From the NCBI GenBank assembly GCA_028023455.1, contig JAQFVV010000185.1:819239-883238 (forward strand): 64,000 nucleotides of DNA, written 5' to 3'. The position numbers and the translations under genes are program-made. The notes below the pieces were generated by a model, which saw only the letters and a list, made by a program, of their open reading frames with translations, ran no database searches and had not been told where the DNA came from. Of this stretch, positions 37,321 through 50,770 are shown one piece after another (within the stretch, counting starts at the first letter, position 1; each line of letters starts with the position of its first letter). This DNA is from Epiperipatus broadwayi. Lineage: Eukaryota > Onychophora > Udeonychophora > Euonychophora > Peripatidae.

Positions 37321-37469
37321 TAATACTTGATAACAATTTCAGATTTTAATATTATTTAGCAATATAAATAAACAATAATCTCAAGGAGGATACTTTATTA
37401 ATTCAAAAATGGGAAAAAAGGAAACAAAACTAAAAGTAGTTTTTTTAAAGGCAATTAATTTTGTACTGT

Positions 37470-37545
37470 TCTATTAGTTGGGGCTGGCCACTTGATGGCA
37501 TTGTTGTTATGCAAAAATACAGAAATATAATGTTACCAGGTCGGT
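37470..37545 (+). repeat. Short interspersed repeat S, copy 1
   Basis: The phrase 'ggctggccacttgatggcat' followed by 'tgttgtta' and an AAAATACA phrase is shared with copies at about 50697 and (minus strand) about 52075. These are diverged copies of one dispersed repeat. Confidence 0.6.
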
Positions 37546-37819
37546 TTGTTTTTCTTTTAACTAAATACTTATCTCCTATACTATTTTTATTATTAACCAA
37601 AATATTATCTCTCCTCTCCAAAACAAAAAAAAAAGAAATACTAAAGAAATAAATTCCATGGATCTATTTATTGACACAAAACAACTGTCATTATAAACAA
37701 CATGAATTTTTTTTCAACAATGACATAAAAAACATGGGGGGGGGATAAACATCCAAACAACAACAATAAGAAGAAACAATTTATCACAGGAAAAAACTCT
37801 ACATTATGATATTGATATT

Positions 37820-38935
37820 TAAAATAGTGTAACAAATGTTAAAAATCGTAGACCTATCAGCCTTTTATCAGTTTTATTATAACCTATATACAGAGAATAT
37901 TAAATTAGCTAGATTTAAAAGTTGTCATACCACATTAAATCAAAAACAAATATTAAGCAAAATTCTAGAATGACCAATGAGTATGGGTTGTTATTTTGCA
38001 TTATTATACTTATAAATTATAAAAAAAGCATTTTACTCTATAGGCATTTCTATAGTAATTAACAGTTAACAACACCAAAGAGATAAATCAGAATATCAAA
38101 TTTGAAAAATCTTTGTTAAATTGCAGAGTACATGGTGACATTAAGATTAATATTGATAATCAAAATTACTTGAAACAGTTTTATTAAAAATATTTTGTAC
38201 ATTAATAAGGAAAATTAAGGAAGTAAAATAAATTGATTTAGTTAATCATCTAGATTTGCAGGTGATATGTTTGTTTTTTATAAATAATACATTAAAGTTT
38301 TAGGAATTCCTTTAAGAGCTATCAAACGAAAAAAGTAAGAAATAAAGGAAATGCTTAAATGGTTCAAATAATGTTTAAAGGCTATAAAAAAGAAGAAAAA
38401 AAATCAATAATAATGAATTAAAAGAAGTTAACAAATATAAATATATTATGTATATTATTAATACAGATAGAAATAGAAGGAATGAACTTTCATTATAGAA
38501 TTAAATTTAGAAAGAATGATTTTGATAGAAGTGACATTTTATTAAAACATATTTGAAGACAAAGATTATTTTAGTAAATATATTTTGCCAATGTTTGCTT
38601 ATATATAGATCTAAGATTTAAATGTGTAATAAAAAAGCAATGTATATACTTGAGTCCATATTGTAAAATGTGTTAATTTTTTTTTAACAGAGTAATAAAA
38701 AAGAATTTTAAAGTAAAATATATAAGTAAAAAACAAAAAATGAAACTGATATCACTATAAATAATAAAAATTTAAATGAAGATAGTCTGGCCTGTTTCTA
38801 GAAATGATAAAGAACACATAAATTTGACCCCAAGAGATGGTCAAAAACCTGAAATCTATAGTAAGATGATAGAGAAAATAAGGAAATTACTGAAGTGATA
38901 TGAACTTGCACTCTGAATTACCATCACTAGGCATG
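37820..38935 (+). pseudogene. Heavily decayed RTE-type LINE relic
   Basis: Scattered frames preserve RTE landmarks in the right order: NRRPISLLSVLL (about 37845), RFAGDMFVFYK (about 38250, the FADD box with its first D changed to G), HYRIKF (about 38493), YILPMFAYI (about 38580), VWPVSRNDK (about 38787, compare WAGHIARRD) and TPRDGQKPEIYSKMIEKIRK (about 38830-38890). The 3' end is an 'attaccatcacta' phrase, like the TCATCA-type tail of the RTE element at 62975. Many stops and indels lie between these. No single frame is long enough to notice, but the collinear order is persuasive. Confidence 0.65.
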
Positions 38936-40432
38936 TACTTTAAATGATCAACTCTAGACATGCTATAAAACATCTGAAACCAATAATTAACTTTTATGAG
39001 TTGTTTCCACTTTGTAATTTGCAAAATATAAAACATGAAGATAATTTGAATTTAAAAATATTATTGTATCATATGCAAATTCAACATTAATTATTGATTA
39101 GATTTATTTACCAAAATGGAATATAGATGTTAATGTTACTTGCCTACTGTAAATGCCATTTAAAATAAGTGTTTAATTTAACATTTTTGTATTGTGAATT
39201 TATTAAAAAATTATTTAATTTCTTAAAAAAAAGATTAATTGTTGCATGAACTAGAACACCAACTATGTTATAGCCCAGATTTTTATTTAACAGAATCTGC
39301 TTTTTATATAAGCAGGTTTATACAGAATGTTTCAGAACTAATAACTCAAATTTTTTAAAAATTGAAGTGAAAAATATCCTAATATAGGGAAAATATGATA
39401 ATAAAGACACTGTCACAGACAACATCATGTACCAATTTTTTTTAATGAATTCCATATTGTTAATTTTTTATAATATTAAATTAAATTTAACATTAGATTT
39501 AAAGCACTCTTTCCTCTCACATATGCTAAGTAATTACATTTTTTAAAGATGAGAAAAAAAGCTTAGCTATTTGTAATTTTATAACAATATTGCAGAGTCC
39601 TTATATATGTAGAATTTTAATGTTGCCTAATGCAAACTAAAAATTAAATAAAATAAACACACAAAATTAACATTGAGAACACTAGTCCAAGTGATCAAAA
39701 TTTAAAACATATTCATGATTTTAATTATACAATATGCATTTTCTATGGCAAATACAATATAAAAACACAAACACTTTCTTAAATATTATTGCAAAACTAC
39801 CCACAACCCCAATTTACATATGATACAAACATCATGTATACTTTCTTAAACATAATTATAAAAACACCCATAATTCAAATATACATTTCATCAACCTTTA
39901 ATGTAAATGAAGAGGAGTTAAAAGAAACTTTTTTTGTTTAATAAATATAGAACTAAAATTATTAATCTTATGGAAATATTATTTGAGATAAAGATGGATA
40001 GAGGATGGATTTAAAGGTGCAAATACTCAGAGCTCAGAGAATGTTTTTGATAAAGGGAGAATGTTATTTTTATTCTAAATTATTAATTATGGAATGATTG
40101 CAGTTTTTCTCTTTTCCCAAGATATTTATTTTACTGATGATAATTTATTTCTTTATCTTAACTGCATATCTCTGCAGATGAATTTTTATAACTAATTGAC
40201 CACTGAGCATAGTCCACATTTTCATTTATAAATCTATATTCATTTAATCAGAGTCTCAAAGTAATAGTTATTTATTTATTAGGTTTGGAAATGTAATATT
40301 TCCACTAAGTTAAATTAGGTTAAAATTAGGATGCATTATTCAATTGCATCAGTCAATTTACTTAGCTAGTTGAATATTTTTACTAGGTTAAAAAATAATA
40401 TATTTTTGGAGGTTAGAATATATATATATATT
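38936..40432. other. AT-rich intergenic DNA
   Basis: No coding frame, repeat array or regulatory structure was recognised in this stretch. Confidence 0.5.
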
Positions 40433-40605
40433 GTAATGGTAAGATTTTGTATGCCTTGCTAACATGTTGCAAAATTCCACCACCATGTTAGAATGGCAGC
40501 ACGACAGGTGGGTTCAGGGCCTGCAATACCGCTTTCGAACCCAGTAATTTTATTCACAACAAAACCCACATGACAACGCGTCTACCATAATGATAGCACT
40601 ATTTT
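40433..40605 (-). repeat. Candidate tRNA-derived SINE
   Basis: On the minus strand, TGGTAGACGCG (near 40593) resembles an internal A box. GGGTTCGAAAGC about 40 bases downstream resembles a B box, a spacing compatible with a tRNA-derived RNA polymerase III promoter. The unit would run leftward to 'taccattaca' at 40433, next to a short TA run. It is more GC-rich than its surroundings. It could instead be part of an LTR, since the plus-strand end starts TG. Confidence 0.45.
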
Positions 40606-41100
40606 CTAGGCCTGGTGGTCAGGTAAACAAGAGACTCTAACTAATGGTTTCACCTTACGGACTACTACTATATTTTTACTGCTCATTGCTATGAATGATA
40701 CTAATTATTTTAAATTAAGCAGACACGCAGACATGGATATAGATAATTTAAGTATTTAATTGCGGTTACTTTACATAGGTAAATATATTACACTACCTGG
40801 GTGTCAATATGAACTACATCTCATGCCTCACGTTTAGGTGGTGAATGCTATGAGACATGCTACAATATCTTACTGAGGAGTGCATTCATCTACAAGGCTA
40901 TCTCCCCATTTACTTTATAATATTAATGTATATTCTAATAACTTACTAAAGATTAGCAGATGTGGAGGAGTGGAGCTAGGCCCAGCATAAACTTTATACT
41001 TATTATTAAAGCGATCTGTGGTAGCCTGAAATACTGCTGAGCTATAAGAGAATTGGCTTTCTTAGAGGATAATCACAGAAGAAATGTTGGGGGCTGGTGG

Positions 41101-41313
41101 GATAATCAAACGTCGGATCGGAGCCCATAGGTATGTCACGAGCTTTGTATCAGTATGAGGTCATAGCCTTTCCATCCCTGACTGCATGACAAGGTAATTA
41201 CTATAGGAACAGGAAGAGGGATGGCCAAACATCAAGTTGGAGCCCTTAGGAGTGGTCACAAGTGCGGTATCGGTACGAGGTCTTAGCCTTTCCACCCCGA
41301 CCGTGTGACAAGG
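41101..41313 (+). repeat. Tandem duplication, about 119-bp period
   Basis: The block at 41101-41194 (containing 'ggagccc', 'gtcac', 'cagtatgaggtc' and 'agcctttcca') is repeated at 41220-41313 with about 20% divergence. The two copies form a GC-rich island and end the less AT-rich stretch that began at 40433. Confidence 0.8.
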
Positions 41314-41316
41314 TTC

Positions 41317-44300
41317 TGTGCTATTATATTTTTTTGTATGTTTCTTAAGTGCGAGAACACAACGTTTATAGTACCTCTTTTATGTTTCTGCAATTTAAAA
41401 ATTCATGTATCGATAACTAACGCAGTTCACAACTCTAATGCAAACACATTTATTTATTTTATGCTTGGCAAAATAATATGAATCTATCCCCAATCTCCAC
41501 ATGACTAGCATTTAATTTACTATCATTAAAAAAAACCCTTTTCTTCTTAACATTATTGTTTATTTAAGATTTAAACTAACTTAAAATGAATGATAGCCCA
41601 TTAACAAATACACTAACTAATAATATAGATCTCATCTTTATAAAACATATTAAATTTATTCTATGATTCCCGAGCTGAAAATTATTAACCAACATGAGTT
41701 TTTGTTATGATATCAATCCACAGAGGAGGGTAGCTCCTCTGCAAATTAATAAAAAAACATCAGCTTGGAAACCACATGGACATGAAATATAATTTTAATG
41801 AATACAATAAAATTTTGGACACCCAAGTAGAATAATGATAAATAGATTAAGTTACGAGTTTCATTATAAAAGAGCATTATTCCAGAAAGTTTCATAGTTT
41901 TAATTTTAGAATTACATAATAGTAGAATTTGAAAATGAAATTAACATATTAGAAATATAGAGTTCAATTAGAGTTCAAAACAATTTTATTCTTGGGTATC
42001 ATGTTACCTTTAGTTCATTTAAGTGTGCACACTTGTTGGAGAGTCCGAGTTTCCTGGTTCACTAGCAGTTACATTTAGGGAGAGATTTATTCAATGGAAG
42101 TAGCAGAATTCTAGGTTTATCACATTTCATGGGAATTTTAATATTGTATAGCCATCAGTCCGGAGGAGCATCACATGGTGCCTACTCTTGGCACATTGCT
42201 AGATACAAAATTTGGATCGCAAGAAATATAATAATTAACAGCATAATTGTAATTTAACATTTCTGGTTCTAGCTTCTCATTGATCATTTTAACAATCAGT
42301 TGTGGCTTTTTATTCTCTTTTTTCTTATCTCTGGGATTCATCAAGCAATACATCATCCATGCAGTTGTCTCTCAGGTCTGTGCCATACATCCCTTTAGGT
42401 CACAGATGCAATAGTGATACAGGTTGGAATTTCAATCTGACCATTTTTATAATTTTACCTTTTTGCATGATGTAATTTATGAGATTTTTTTTTTAACAAA
42501 CCTTTTTTTTTGTTTCTGTACATTTAAAATACCTTTTAGGTCTGTCATCTCTTCCCCCCTCCCACTATGACTTGCCTTTAATTAGCAGGGGAATTTCTAT
42601 ATTTTAAAAACATGTTTATTTTTAATTGAGACTTATTTATTTTTATAATTTAAGTATTACCTGAACCTGACCTAAATAATAATATGTTTACATTTTACAA
42701 TATAATTATTGATTTCTTTTTTTTTTTTTTCATAAATTAAAATATTATGTAAACCTGTCAGAATAATTAATAGGATTATTTAACTTTATACAACTTACGC
42801 ATGGCAATTTAATAATACCTTGCAATGCGTTATTTTTAAAATAAAACTATCAGAGTATGTGCGCATATATGACATTTATTTTTCTTCTTTTTTTTTGAAA
42901 CAATTTACAGATCACACTAATCCGATACTCAAGGTCAGAATCCATGTAAACCTATATTAAAGGGGCGAGAGGTAGAATGATAACAGAACCAAGGTAAAAC
43001 CAAGATTTGAATACAAATCTTACAGTTTCAATATATATATACGTGCAATTATATAATTGAATATTTATAAATACAATAATCAGATATATTTAAAAAATCT
43101 TTATCCACTTAGGAGCCCTTGCGACTATTCTTGTATTCTTTGCCAACTAAAACTTTAAAAGGCTAACCTTCCCACAATTCTGTGATCTTAACATTTGCTG
43201 CCTGCTAAATGAGAATAATTTGTTAAAAATATATGTGATTACTGTATTTATAAATATTCAATTATATAATTACATATATTGCTTTGAACAAATACTGACA
43301 TCAAATTATAATATTACACACACACACACATATATATATATATCAGCTTATATTATAAAATTTTTTTATTTTCAGAATATTTTAATATGGCTATAAATTA
43401 TTCCTAAGCTATTACAAAGTATAAATATTAATAAAATGATGACTTTTATATTCTATTCATGAACAATTGATGTTAAAAACATTCAAGCTTTAAAATCGAC
43501 TAGTCATAATTAAAAATAATGAATAAAAATTTGTTTTATTGTTTGTTTCTGTATATTCAAGTATTTTAAATATGTAACTCAACTGATAAGTGTAGGAAAT
43601 GAGAGAGGTTGTTCTAAAAAAATTTGTGCAAGATGATAACTAAGGTTTATAATAAGCTTCAGAAAAGTGCATAACAAATTCGGAAAATTCGATTGATGAC
43701 ACTAACCACTTTAATTTCTCACATGCATACATATATTATATTTATGTGTTTAAAATTGTAAACAAATTTTTGTTTTTGATTGCTACTATCTAATTTTTAA
43801 ATAAAGATGTTTAAATTTACTGAATGATTTTTTTTAATTCTTTTATTGTGAGTTATTTGGAATATTTTTGAATAAGTAAAAGTAGATAGTATTTTTGATT
43901 GTATTTATTTTATCAAAGCAGAAATGTTATAGCATACTGCTAATTAATTCATCCAATACATGTTATAACAGAGAATAAATTACAGTTTTTAGAAAAAAAA
44001 TAAAGAAAATGTAAATTGTTAATGCATTAAGTAATCAGCAACTTTTTTTAGCATTATAATTTAGTTTTATATTTGTATTTATATATTGAACTATTTCCAT
44101 CATCTAATATTGAGTATTAAATGTCTTTAGAAAAAATAATTTTATTTAAATTTTTAAAGGACATTCAACTGTTGGTATTAGCACACAAATTAATACTAGC
44201 TAGTGATTTTAAAAATTCTTTTTAAGTTTTTTTTGGCCCTCTTGTCTTTTAAATAAATCTTCTTTAAATTTTGCAACTTAATATGAGATTTTAATTAAGT

Positions 44301-45819
44301 TTATAATGTAGCTGTAAAACTGGGATTAGAATAAATGAAGAATATAAAAACTATTTTCAGCTTGCCACCAATGATCATTAAAATGATCGTTAAATGTTAT
44401 AATGTGATTGTTAGTACTCACTTGCCATGTCATTATGGAGAGAACTTAACACACATACATATTTATAGAAAACATGGGATAACTTTCTATTATTGATCAG
44501 TTAAGAATATACAGACAAATACTCAACATATCATTAGCCTTTATTCTTATAATGGGCTACTTATAAACTACTTGTCCTAATATTTTGCTATAACTATTAA
44601 AATTTCCATCATTATTAACAATAAAGATAGCCTTCTCAATTAAAATTATAAACACTAGTGTAAAATATAATTATGCAAATTAAGTAAATATTTCTTTTTT
44701 TTTTTAAAAAAAAAAGATCAAATATTTGGATTAAAGTTTGCTGTAAGAAATGCCATCTAGTTGATCATTATTGTATTGTCTATAAGTGAAAGTTAAATAC
44801 TCGTATTTACTGTATAATTTTATTCCCTCATTACATTTCATTTTTATTTCCATTTAAAGGTTTTAACATTTAAGTCAATTTACACACACGCAAAAAAAAA
44901 AAAAAAACATTTTTTTACATTACTGTTTCTGGTTGAATTCAATCAAAAACAAGTATTTAAAATTTCAAGTTTGATAAAAATATATAAGTTATAAAAAATT
45001 AAGTAATATCTACAAGCAATTAAAAAGCATCAAACAGACTTTTATCTGTTCCCTAAGGCAAAAATTAAGCTGTAAAACTTTAATTGAAAACAGCTAAGTT
45101 GCATATATAAACAGACTTCGACTTTTTTTATTTGTTTATTTGTAAAATATAAAATTAGTTTAACAGAACTCTTTTTTAAAATAAATTATTTATTATTTTG
45201 AGTGAAAATTATTTATTTTTAATTACTTGGTTATATACAGTATTTTAAAAATCTTGTATATAATTTATCAATTTTAAAATATTTTAAAATTAACTGTGGA
45301 TATAATTTCTTGGTGCTATCAGATGGTTCGTTAACAGAATTGCTTATTTTCAATTAAAACTTCATAATTTAATTTCGGATTTTTTGGAAGATGATAGTAG
45401 TACTTTCATTTTTATACTCTTAAAAGTGATTTTGGAAGGTCATATTTAATTTGTATCTATTGCTTAAAATGATTTTTCTTTTGTAATATTTAAATCATAC
45501 ATTTCTACAATATATTTTTATCTGTTCAAAAACAGTGGTTTTTCATTTCTTTTACTTTTTTGCCTGTAATTCATAATCTTTACAATTTTTTTAGTTTTAT
45601 TACATTATTCCAATGCCTATCATCATTACATAACTTAACTAAAATATATAAAAAAATATTTTTGTAGATCACTTCATAATAATTTATGTTTATTGGCATT
45701 ATCTCTGACAATTGATAGCAATTTTTTTTAAAAAAAAAAACAACTACAAAATATTTTAGAATATCTTTTAGATCGATTGTTATCCATCATGATGTTTACA
45801 AATTATGTTCCTTTAATGT
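41317..45819. other. AT-rich intergenic DNA
   Basis: No supported gene. Contains homopolymers, CA/TA microsatellites at 43315-43340, and a possible GC-richer remnant at 41980-42420 without a recognisable frame. A 61-codon minus-strand frame at 42171-42356 has no family resemblance. Confidence 0.45.
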
Positions 45820-46600
45820 AATTCCCTCTGTTATCAATTTTCCTAACTTTTTATTCTATTTTTTAATTTTTTAAAAAAACTTTCCATATATATATATATT
45901 CTTTTATATATGCTTTTTATTATTAATAATATTTTTTATAAAAATAATATTTTTATCCCCCCTCCATCTCTATGTAGATTTGACTTTATTTTCTTAATTA
46001 ATATAGTTTCTTTTATTTTCCTATCTCTTATTTCATTAGTATAATTAATTATTTTTATACTATCCCAAATATATGTCCTGTTTTATAGAATGCATATAAT
46101 CAGTGATCTCTTATCATACTATATTGAACTAATCTTGTATACATATAAATATATAAAAAACACATATAAATAGAGTATATGAGATAGAATGCAAATCATG
46201 TAAAAATAATAAGATAAGACCTAAATATGTAGGAGAAACAAAAACTTCAATGTGTACAACATTATTTTAACATAGGTATGATAAGAGATCACCAATTTAT
46301 ATGCATTGTATAAAACCAGGATATATATATTTGAGAAAGATAGTATAAAAATGATAAATTATACTAATGAAAAAAAGGCATAGGAAAATAAAAAAAAGCT
46401 ATATTAATTAAAAAGATAAAGCCAAATCTAAATAGAGATAGAAAGAAGGTAAAATATTATTTTTATAAAAAAAATTATTATAAATAAAGATTATATATAA
46501 AAGATATATATTGAAAAAGTTTTTTTAAAAATTGAAAAATAGGATAAAAAGTTAAAAAAATTGATATAGGGGGAGTTACATTAAAGGAATATATGAAAAG
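45820..46600. mobile_element. PLE-C: inverted GIY-YIG element fragments
   Basis: The left arm (about 46135 down to 45820, minus) and right arm (about 46270 to 46600, plus) are diverged inverted copies of one 3' region. In each, codons read toward the outer end. The left arm reads KIKETILIKKIKSNLHRDGG, typical of the end of a GIY-YIG module. The right copy reaches further inward and includes the nuclease core from 46175. The arrangement, head-to-head with 3' ends outward, repeats that of PLE-A and PLE-B. Confidence 0.65.
46175..46345 (+). pseudogene. PLE-C GIY-YIG endonuclease fragment
   Basis: The first frame reads VYEIECKSCKNNK, then PKYVGETKTSM, matching the GIY-YIG signature (VYxIxCxxC, then YVGET). 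After a stop at about 46267, another frame gives HRYDKRSPIYMH, then PGYIYLRK, the next part of the module. RT is absent. Frame breaks and A-run expansions make it a relic. Confidence 0.6.
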
Positions 46601-46917
46601 GAGGCTAAATTTTTTTTTAAAAAATAGTCAGTTGAAATTGTAAAAAGAAAGAGTGGAAGTTATATAGGAAATAAGTAAAATAAATAAAAATAAAAGTCTA
46701 AAAAAATAAAATAGAAATTATTAATTAAAGAATAAAATATGTATATAAAGTTAAATAATGATATAGAAGAATTATAAAGAAATAATAGAAAAAGTAATAA
46801 AAGATATTGAGGTAGCAAAAATAAAAAATGAAATAGAAATGTATAATGATATAAAAAATAAAAGTATAATGATAGATAAATTAGAGGTAGAAATAAAATA
46901 GAACAGGATAAAAATAA

Positions 46918-47062
<145 letters not shown>

Positions 47063-47439
47063 ATAAATTAAAAGATATAAAAGTAAAATTAGTTAAAATT
47101 AGATGTAATTAGGAATAATTATATATATATAATTATGTGTGTATGTTAGTTATCTCAATGTTAGCCACTTGCTATTAGGTTCAATTCTTGATAATAAAAA
47201 AAATTAGTCTGATCATTTGAAGTAGATCCACTGTGCTACAATATTCAGAAGTAAACACTGATTTCTGTCAGGAAAATTTTCACATTTATAGTTAATCATC
47301 AAAGAATGCTATAATTAATTCAAGATGTCAATGATATTGGCAGGATTCATAAAAATTGAAAGAAGGCATGTCTTTCACATGATGGCTTTTTATGCTTATA
47401 TATGCTATTAAACTGATTTTTTTTACCTATAGTAATGCT

Positions 47440-47780
47440 ACCTAGTGCAAGCTCTAGAAATCAATAATGCTAAAAAGTTGTTGGATGGGAAAGCATTGGA
47501 TAGGGATTGTGATCACAATTTTCTAGTTATTTCACTTTATGTAGATATATGTTCTCTACACAATTTGGAAAGATCAGTAACGTGATATTATAATAAATTG
47601 ATAATTCTTGGTTTTCATATATTCAATGTCATAAATGCTAGTTTATCATTGCCCAGCAACTCTTAAAATTAATTTATTATGGGATCTTAAATTTAGATCT
47701 GGACCATAAAACAAAGCTTCTTACGTTATTAAGATTCAGATAGAAATTAATACATAACATATTTTGAAGAATATATTGTT
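47440..47780 (+). pseudogene. Possible decayed PLE reverse transcriptase relic
   Basis: One frame near 47515-47580 reads NFLVISLYVDICSLHNLERSV, resembling the PLE palm motif (usually an S-x-D-V-x-S-L-x-T-N-I-P pattern). Its surroundings are less AT-rich than the flanks, but no second motif could be placed with confidence. It is a weak call. Confidence 0.3.
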
Positions 47781-48293
47781 TGATTGATGAGAGAATAAAT
47801 AAAAAGTTGAAAAAAAAATTCTAAAATTTGACACTTCAAAACTTTGTGAGGTGTATTATATATATAGTATTGACATTCTAGTTTTTTGCCCAAAGGTAGA
47901 TAGATAGGATAAAATAATAATAAAAGATAAATCATTATAAAACTGAATTATTGATATATCTCTATCAATTATGAAAATATTATATTTCAAAAAGTTTGTG
48001 TATTCCATGTGTATTAATCTTTTAATTTATTTACACTTTAATTAAAAGATTAACTAAGATATTTCTCATTATCTGAATCTGATTTGTCATAAATATTATC
48101 TATCAGCTTAGACAATGATGTTTTAGCCAGTCAAACCACCAATTAATTCCAGCATCACAATATAATGGTGCTACTACTTACATTAATAAGGAATGGCCTA
48201 AATGTTTTAATGATCTTCAAAAAATAAAAAAGACTACAGTAATCCCAAATATTTTTTATTCTGTAACATTAGAATATAACAATTGCAAAAATT

Positions 48294-48446
48294 TAAACAT
48301 ATAATCATATATATATATATAATAGTTATATGATTATATGTTTATATATATATATATAAATATATAATATATAACTATATATATAAACATATAATCATAT
48401 TATATGTTTATATATATATATATAATAGTTATATGATTATATGTTT
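48294..48446 (+). repeat. TA-rich palindromic cluster
   Basis: The phrase 'aaacatataatcatat' and its complement alternate several times around TA runs, giving nested hairpins over about 150 bp. Confidence 0.8.
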
Positions 48447-48453
48447 AAATGTG

Positions 48454-48494
48454 TTAGTTCTGATGAAGACTGCATGACAGTCAAAACTGTAAAA
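48454..48494 (+). ncRNA. Hammerhead-like core, isolated
   Basis: CTGATGA at 48460 is followed by a perfect GACTG/CAGTC stem with a CATGA loop, then AAAAC where GAAAC is expected. The stem I partner is missing and an A-rich AATAAAG tail follows. It may be a fragment of a PLE 3' region next to the TA cluster. Confidence 0.4.
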
Positions 48495-50696
48495 AAATAA
48501 AGAAGGAATTATATAAAAATTGCATTGAAGTGTATATGAGGAGAGAAAGTTTGATATGTAAAAGTATATAAAGAAAAATGCTAAGAAAGTGAAAAGGGGA
48601 AGATAAGAATTATGTGAAACCTGTGACACTCCTACAATGAACTATACACTTAACAAATAATGAAATAAATAAATGTTTGATGATAAAGATTCATTATTGG
48701 AAATTATAAAAGACATTTATAAATGAAGTATGCTGGAATTTATTGTTGGTAAGCTTTGAATAATATAAGAATTTTTGATAAATATACTCTTTTAATGAGG
48801 ATCCTTGAAAAAGAATAAAATACATATTGTTGTTGGATGTGTTTTTTAAGTATTTGATCATAATCAAACATGATGATTCTGAAGATCCAAATTAGTCTTT
48901 TATATGCAACTCTTGCCAGATTTCTCAGCACTTGTTATTTATATTCCATGAAACTACCGTATGTTGCCATTTTTTAAAAAAACATATAACAGTAATGCTA
49001 TAACAGACATTTACAAATTATTCAGATAAAGATGAAATTATTAAAGTCTCAATATATTCATGAGTAATGTTTATGATAATGAAGAAAAAACAATCTCTTA
49101 ACCTGGATAGCATATCTTAAAGAATATTTTGATAACCTATAAGTAAAAGTATTTCAGACCACCTTATCCAAATCTAGTGATATTTTTTGCTATCATAATA
49201 AAAGTTACATTGTTGTATATATAATTTGCAGAAAAATAAAATAATGATAACAATTGCTCATACAATTCTAAATATTGTATGATCTGTAACCCTAAGTAAT
49301 GATAACATACCTCAATAAATGCAGATCAGGTATATATGCTAAGTTAATATTTATAATAATTTTAATGCAAATCAATTTATATAAAATATCTTGATAAATA
49401 TAATATTCAAAACAGAACATAAAATTGCTTATTTACTTTAATTAAAGTTTTGGATAATAATAATGAATTACAAAAAATTACTTTATAACAGGATGAAAAA
49501 AAAACAAATCTTCAAATAATATAGAAATTAATACTGCTTTTCTAATAAAATATGATTTTAGTTCTAATTTAAAGCCATTCTGAGAGAAAAATATGAAGTA
49601 ATATTTTGCTGTAAATCAGTATTTTAAATGATTGCTCCATAGAGTGATAAATGGATACTTATGGAATGTATGTAACAATTATTCTTTAAAAAAGATTAAA
49701 AATGAAAGGATAAACAATATTTAAACTAATTGTAAGTCTATCCCAAAATGAAAGTAATGTGATAGTTTGATTTCAGTACATGTAAGGTGTCCACATAACT
49801 TGGTTTTCCTAGATTTGTCCTAATTTTATCTCTCTTATCCCAGTCTATGGACATATTCTTTCAGGGACAGTTCCTGGTTTTCTTAATCACTCATTTTTAA
49901 TTTTATATTTAATTTGAATGTTTTATAAATTAATATTTATTCATTTAATATTTTATAATTAATTTTTTGATTAGTTAATCAATATTTTTTTCAAAATGAA
50001 AGTCACTCTCTATTATTTAGGTACATTAGTAACAAATGATTTCAGTTTGTGATTTTGTTTTAATAGATAATGTATGTATACAAAAAATTGTCTTTTGCTT
50101 TGGTTTTTCTTATAAAGTGGGTGTATTGTTAGTAATGTACATGTAAATATATGTTTTGTGATTTTTTAAAAATTTTTGTAATGAAATATACAATAGTCTG
50201 CAATAAAGTTTTTTTTTTTTTTTTTGGTTGTGTGTCTCAGTTACATCCTGTGGGAATATAAACACCTTATGTATATATAATATCACTTATTGATATTAAA
50301 TGATTTAAGTTTTTAAGCTTGTAAAATAAAGATTGAAATATATATAATACACAAAATAAATTGGAACTAACTGATATAAAATACTACATTAAAATTATAT
50401 AAAATGCTACATTAAAATTACATAAACTCTTTTAAAATATGTATTAGATAATATAGATTTTAATCTTTTTATTCTTTGGTTGTAAAAAAAAAATATTTTC
50501 TTTCTTTTTTTCATTTATGAATTTAAAATACAACAGTAAATTTACAACAATGATTTTATATAACGAATACATTAAAACTTTTTAAAATTAATTTTGAAAC
50601 TTTCCTTAAATTGTATTTTTTTTGGTCATAAAACTAAAACAATAACAGATCTTTAAAAAAAAAAGACTTTTATTAAAATAAATGATAATTATAACG
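48495..50696. other. AT-rich intergenic DNA
   Basis: No coding or structural feature was recognised. Short minus-strand frames at 48429-48629 and 48740-48931 look like chance frames. Confidence 0.5.
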
Positions 50697-50770
50697 TAAT
50701 TGGGCTTGGCCACTTGATGGTGTTGTTGGCAGTCAAAACAATACAATACAAGGTTCGGGGTCACCTTATT
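50697..50770 (+). repeat. Short interspersed repeat S, copy 2
   Basis: Shares 'ggcttggccacttgatggtg' and about 35 bases of context with copies at 37470 and 52075 (minus). It continues to a B-box-like AGGTTCGGGGTC at about 50751, suggesting a tRNA-related SINE head, but the A box is not clear. Confidence 0.55.
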
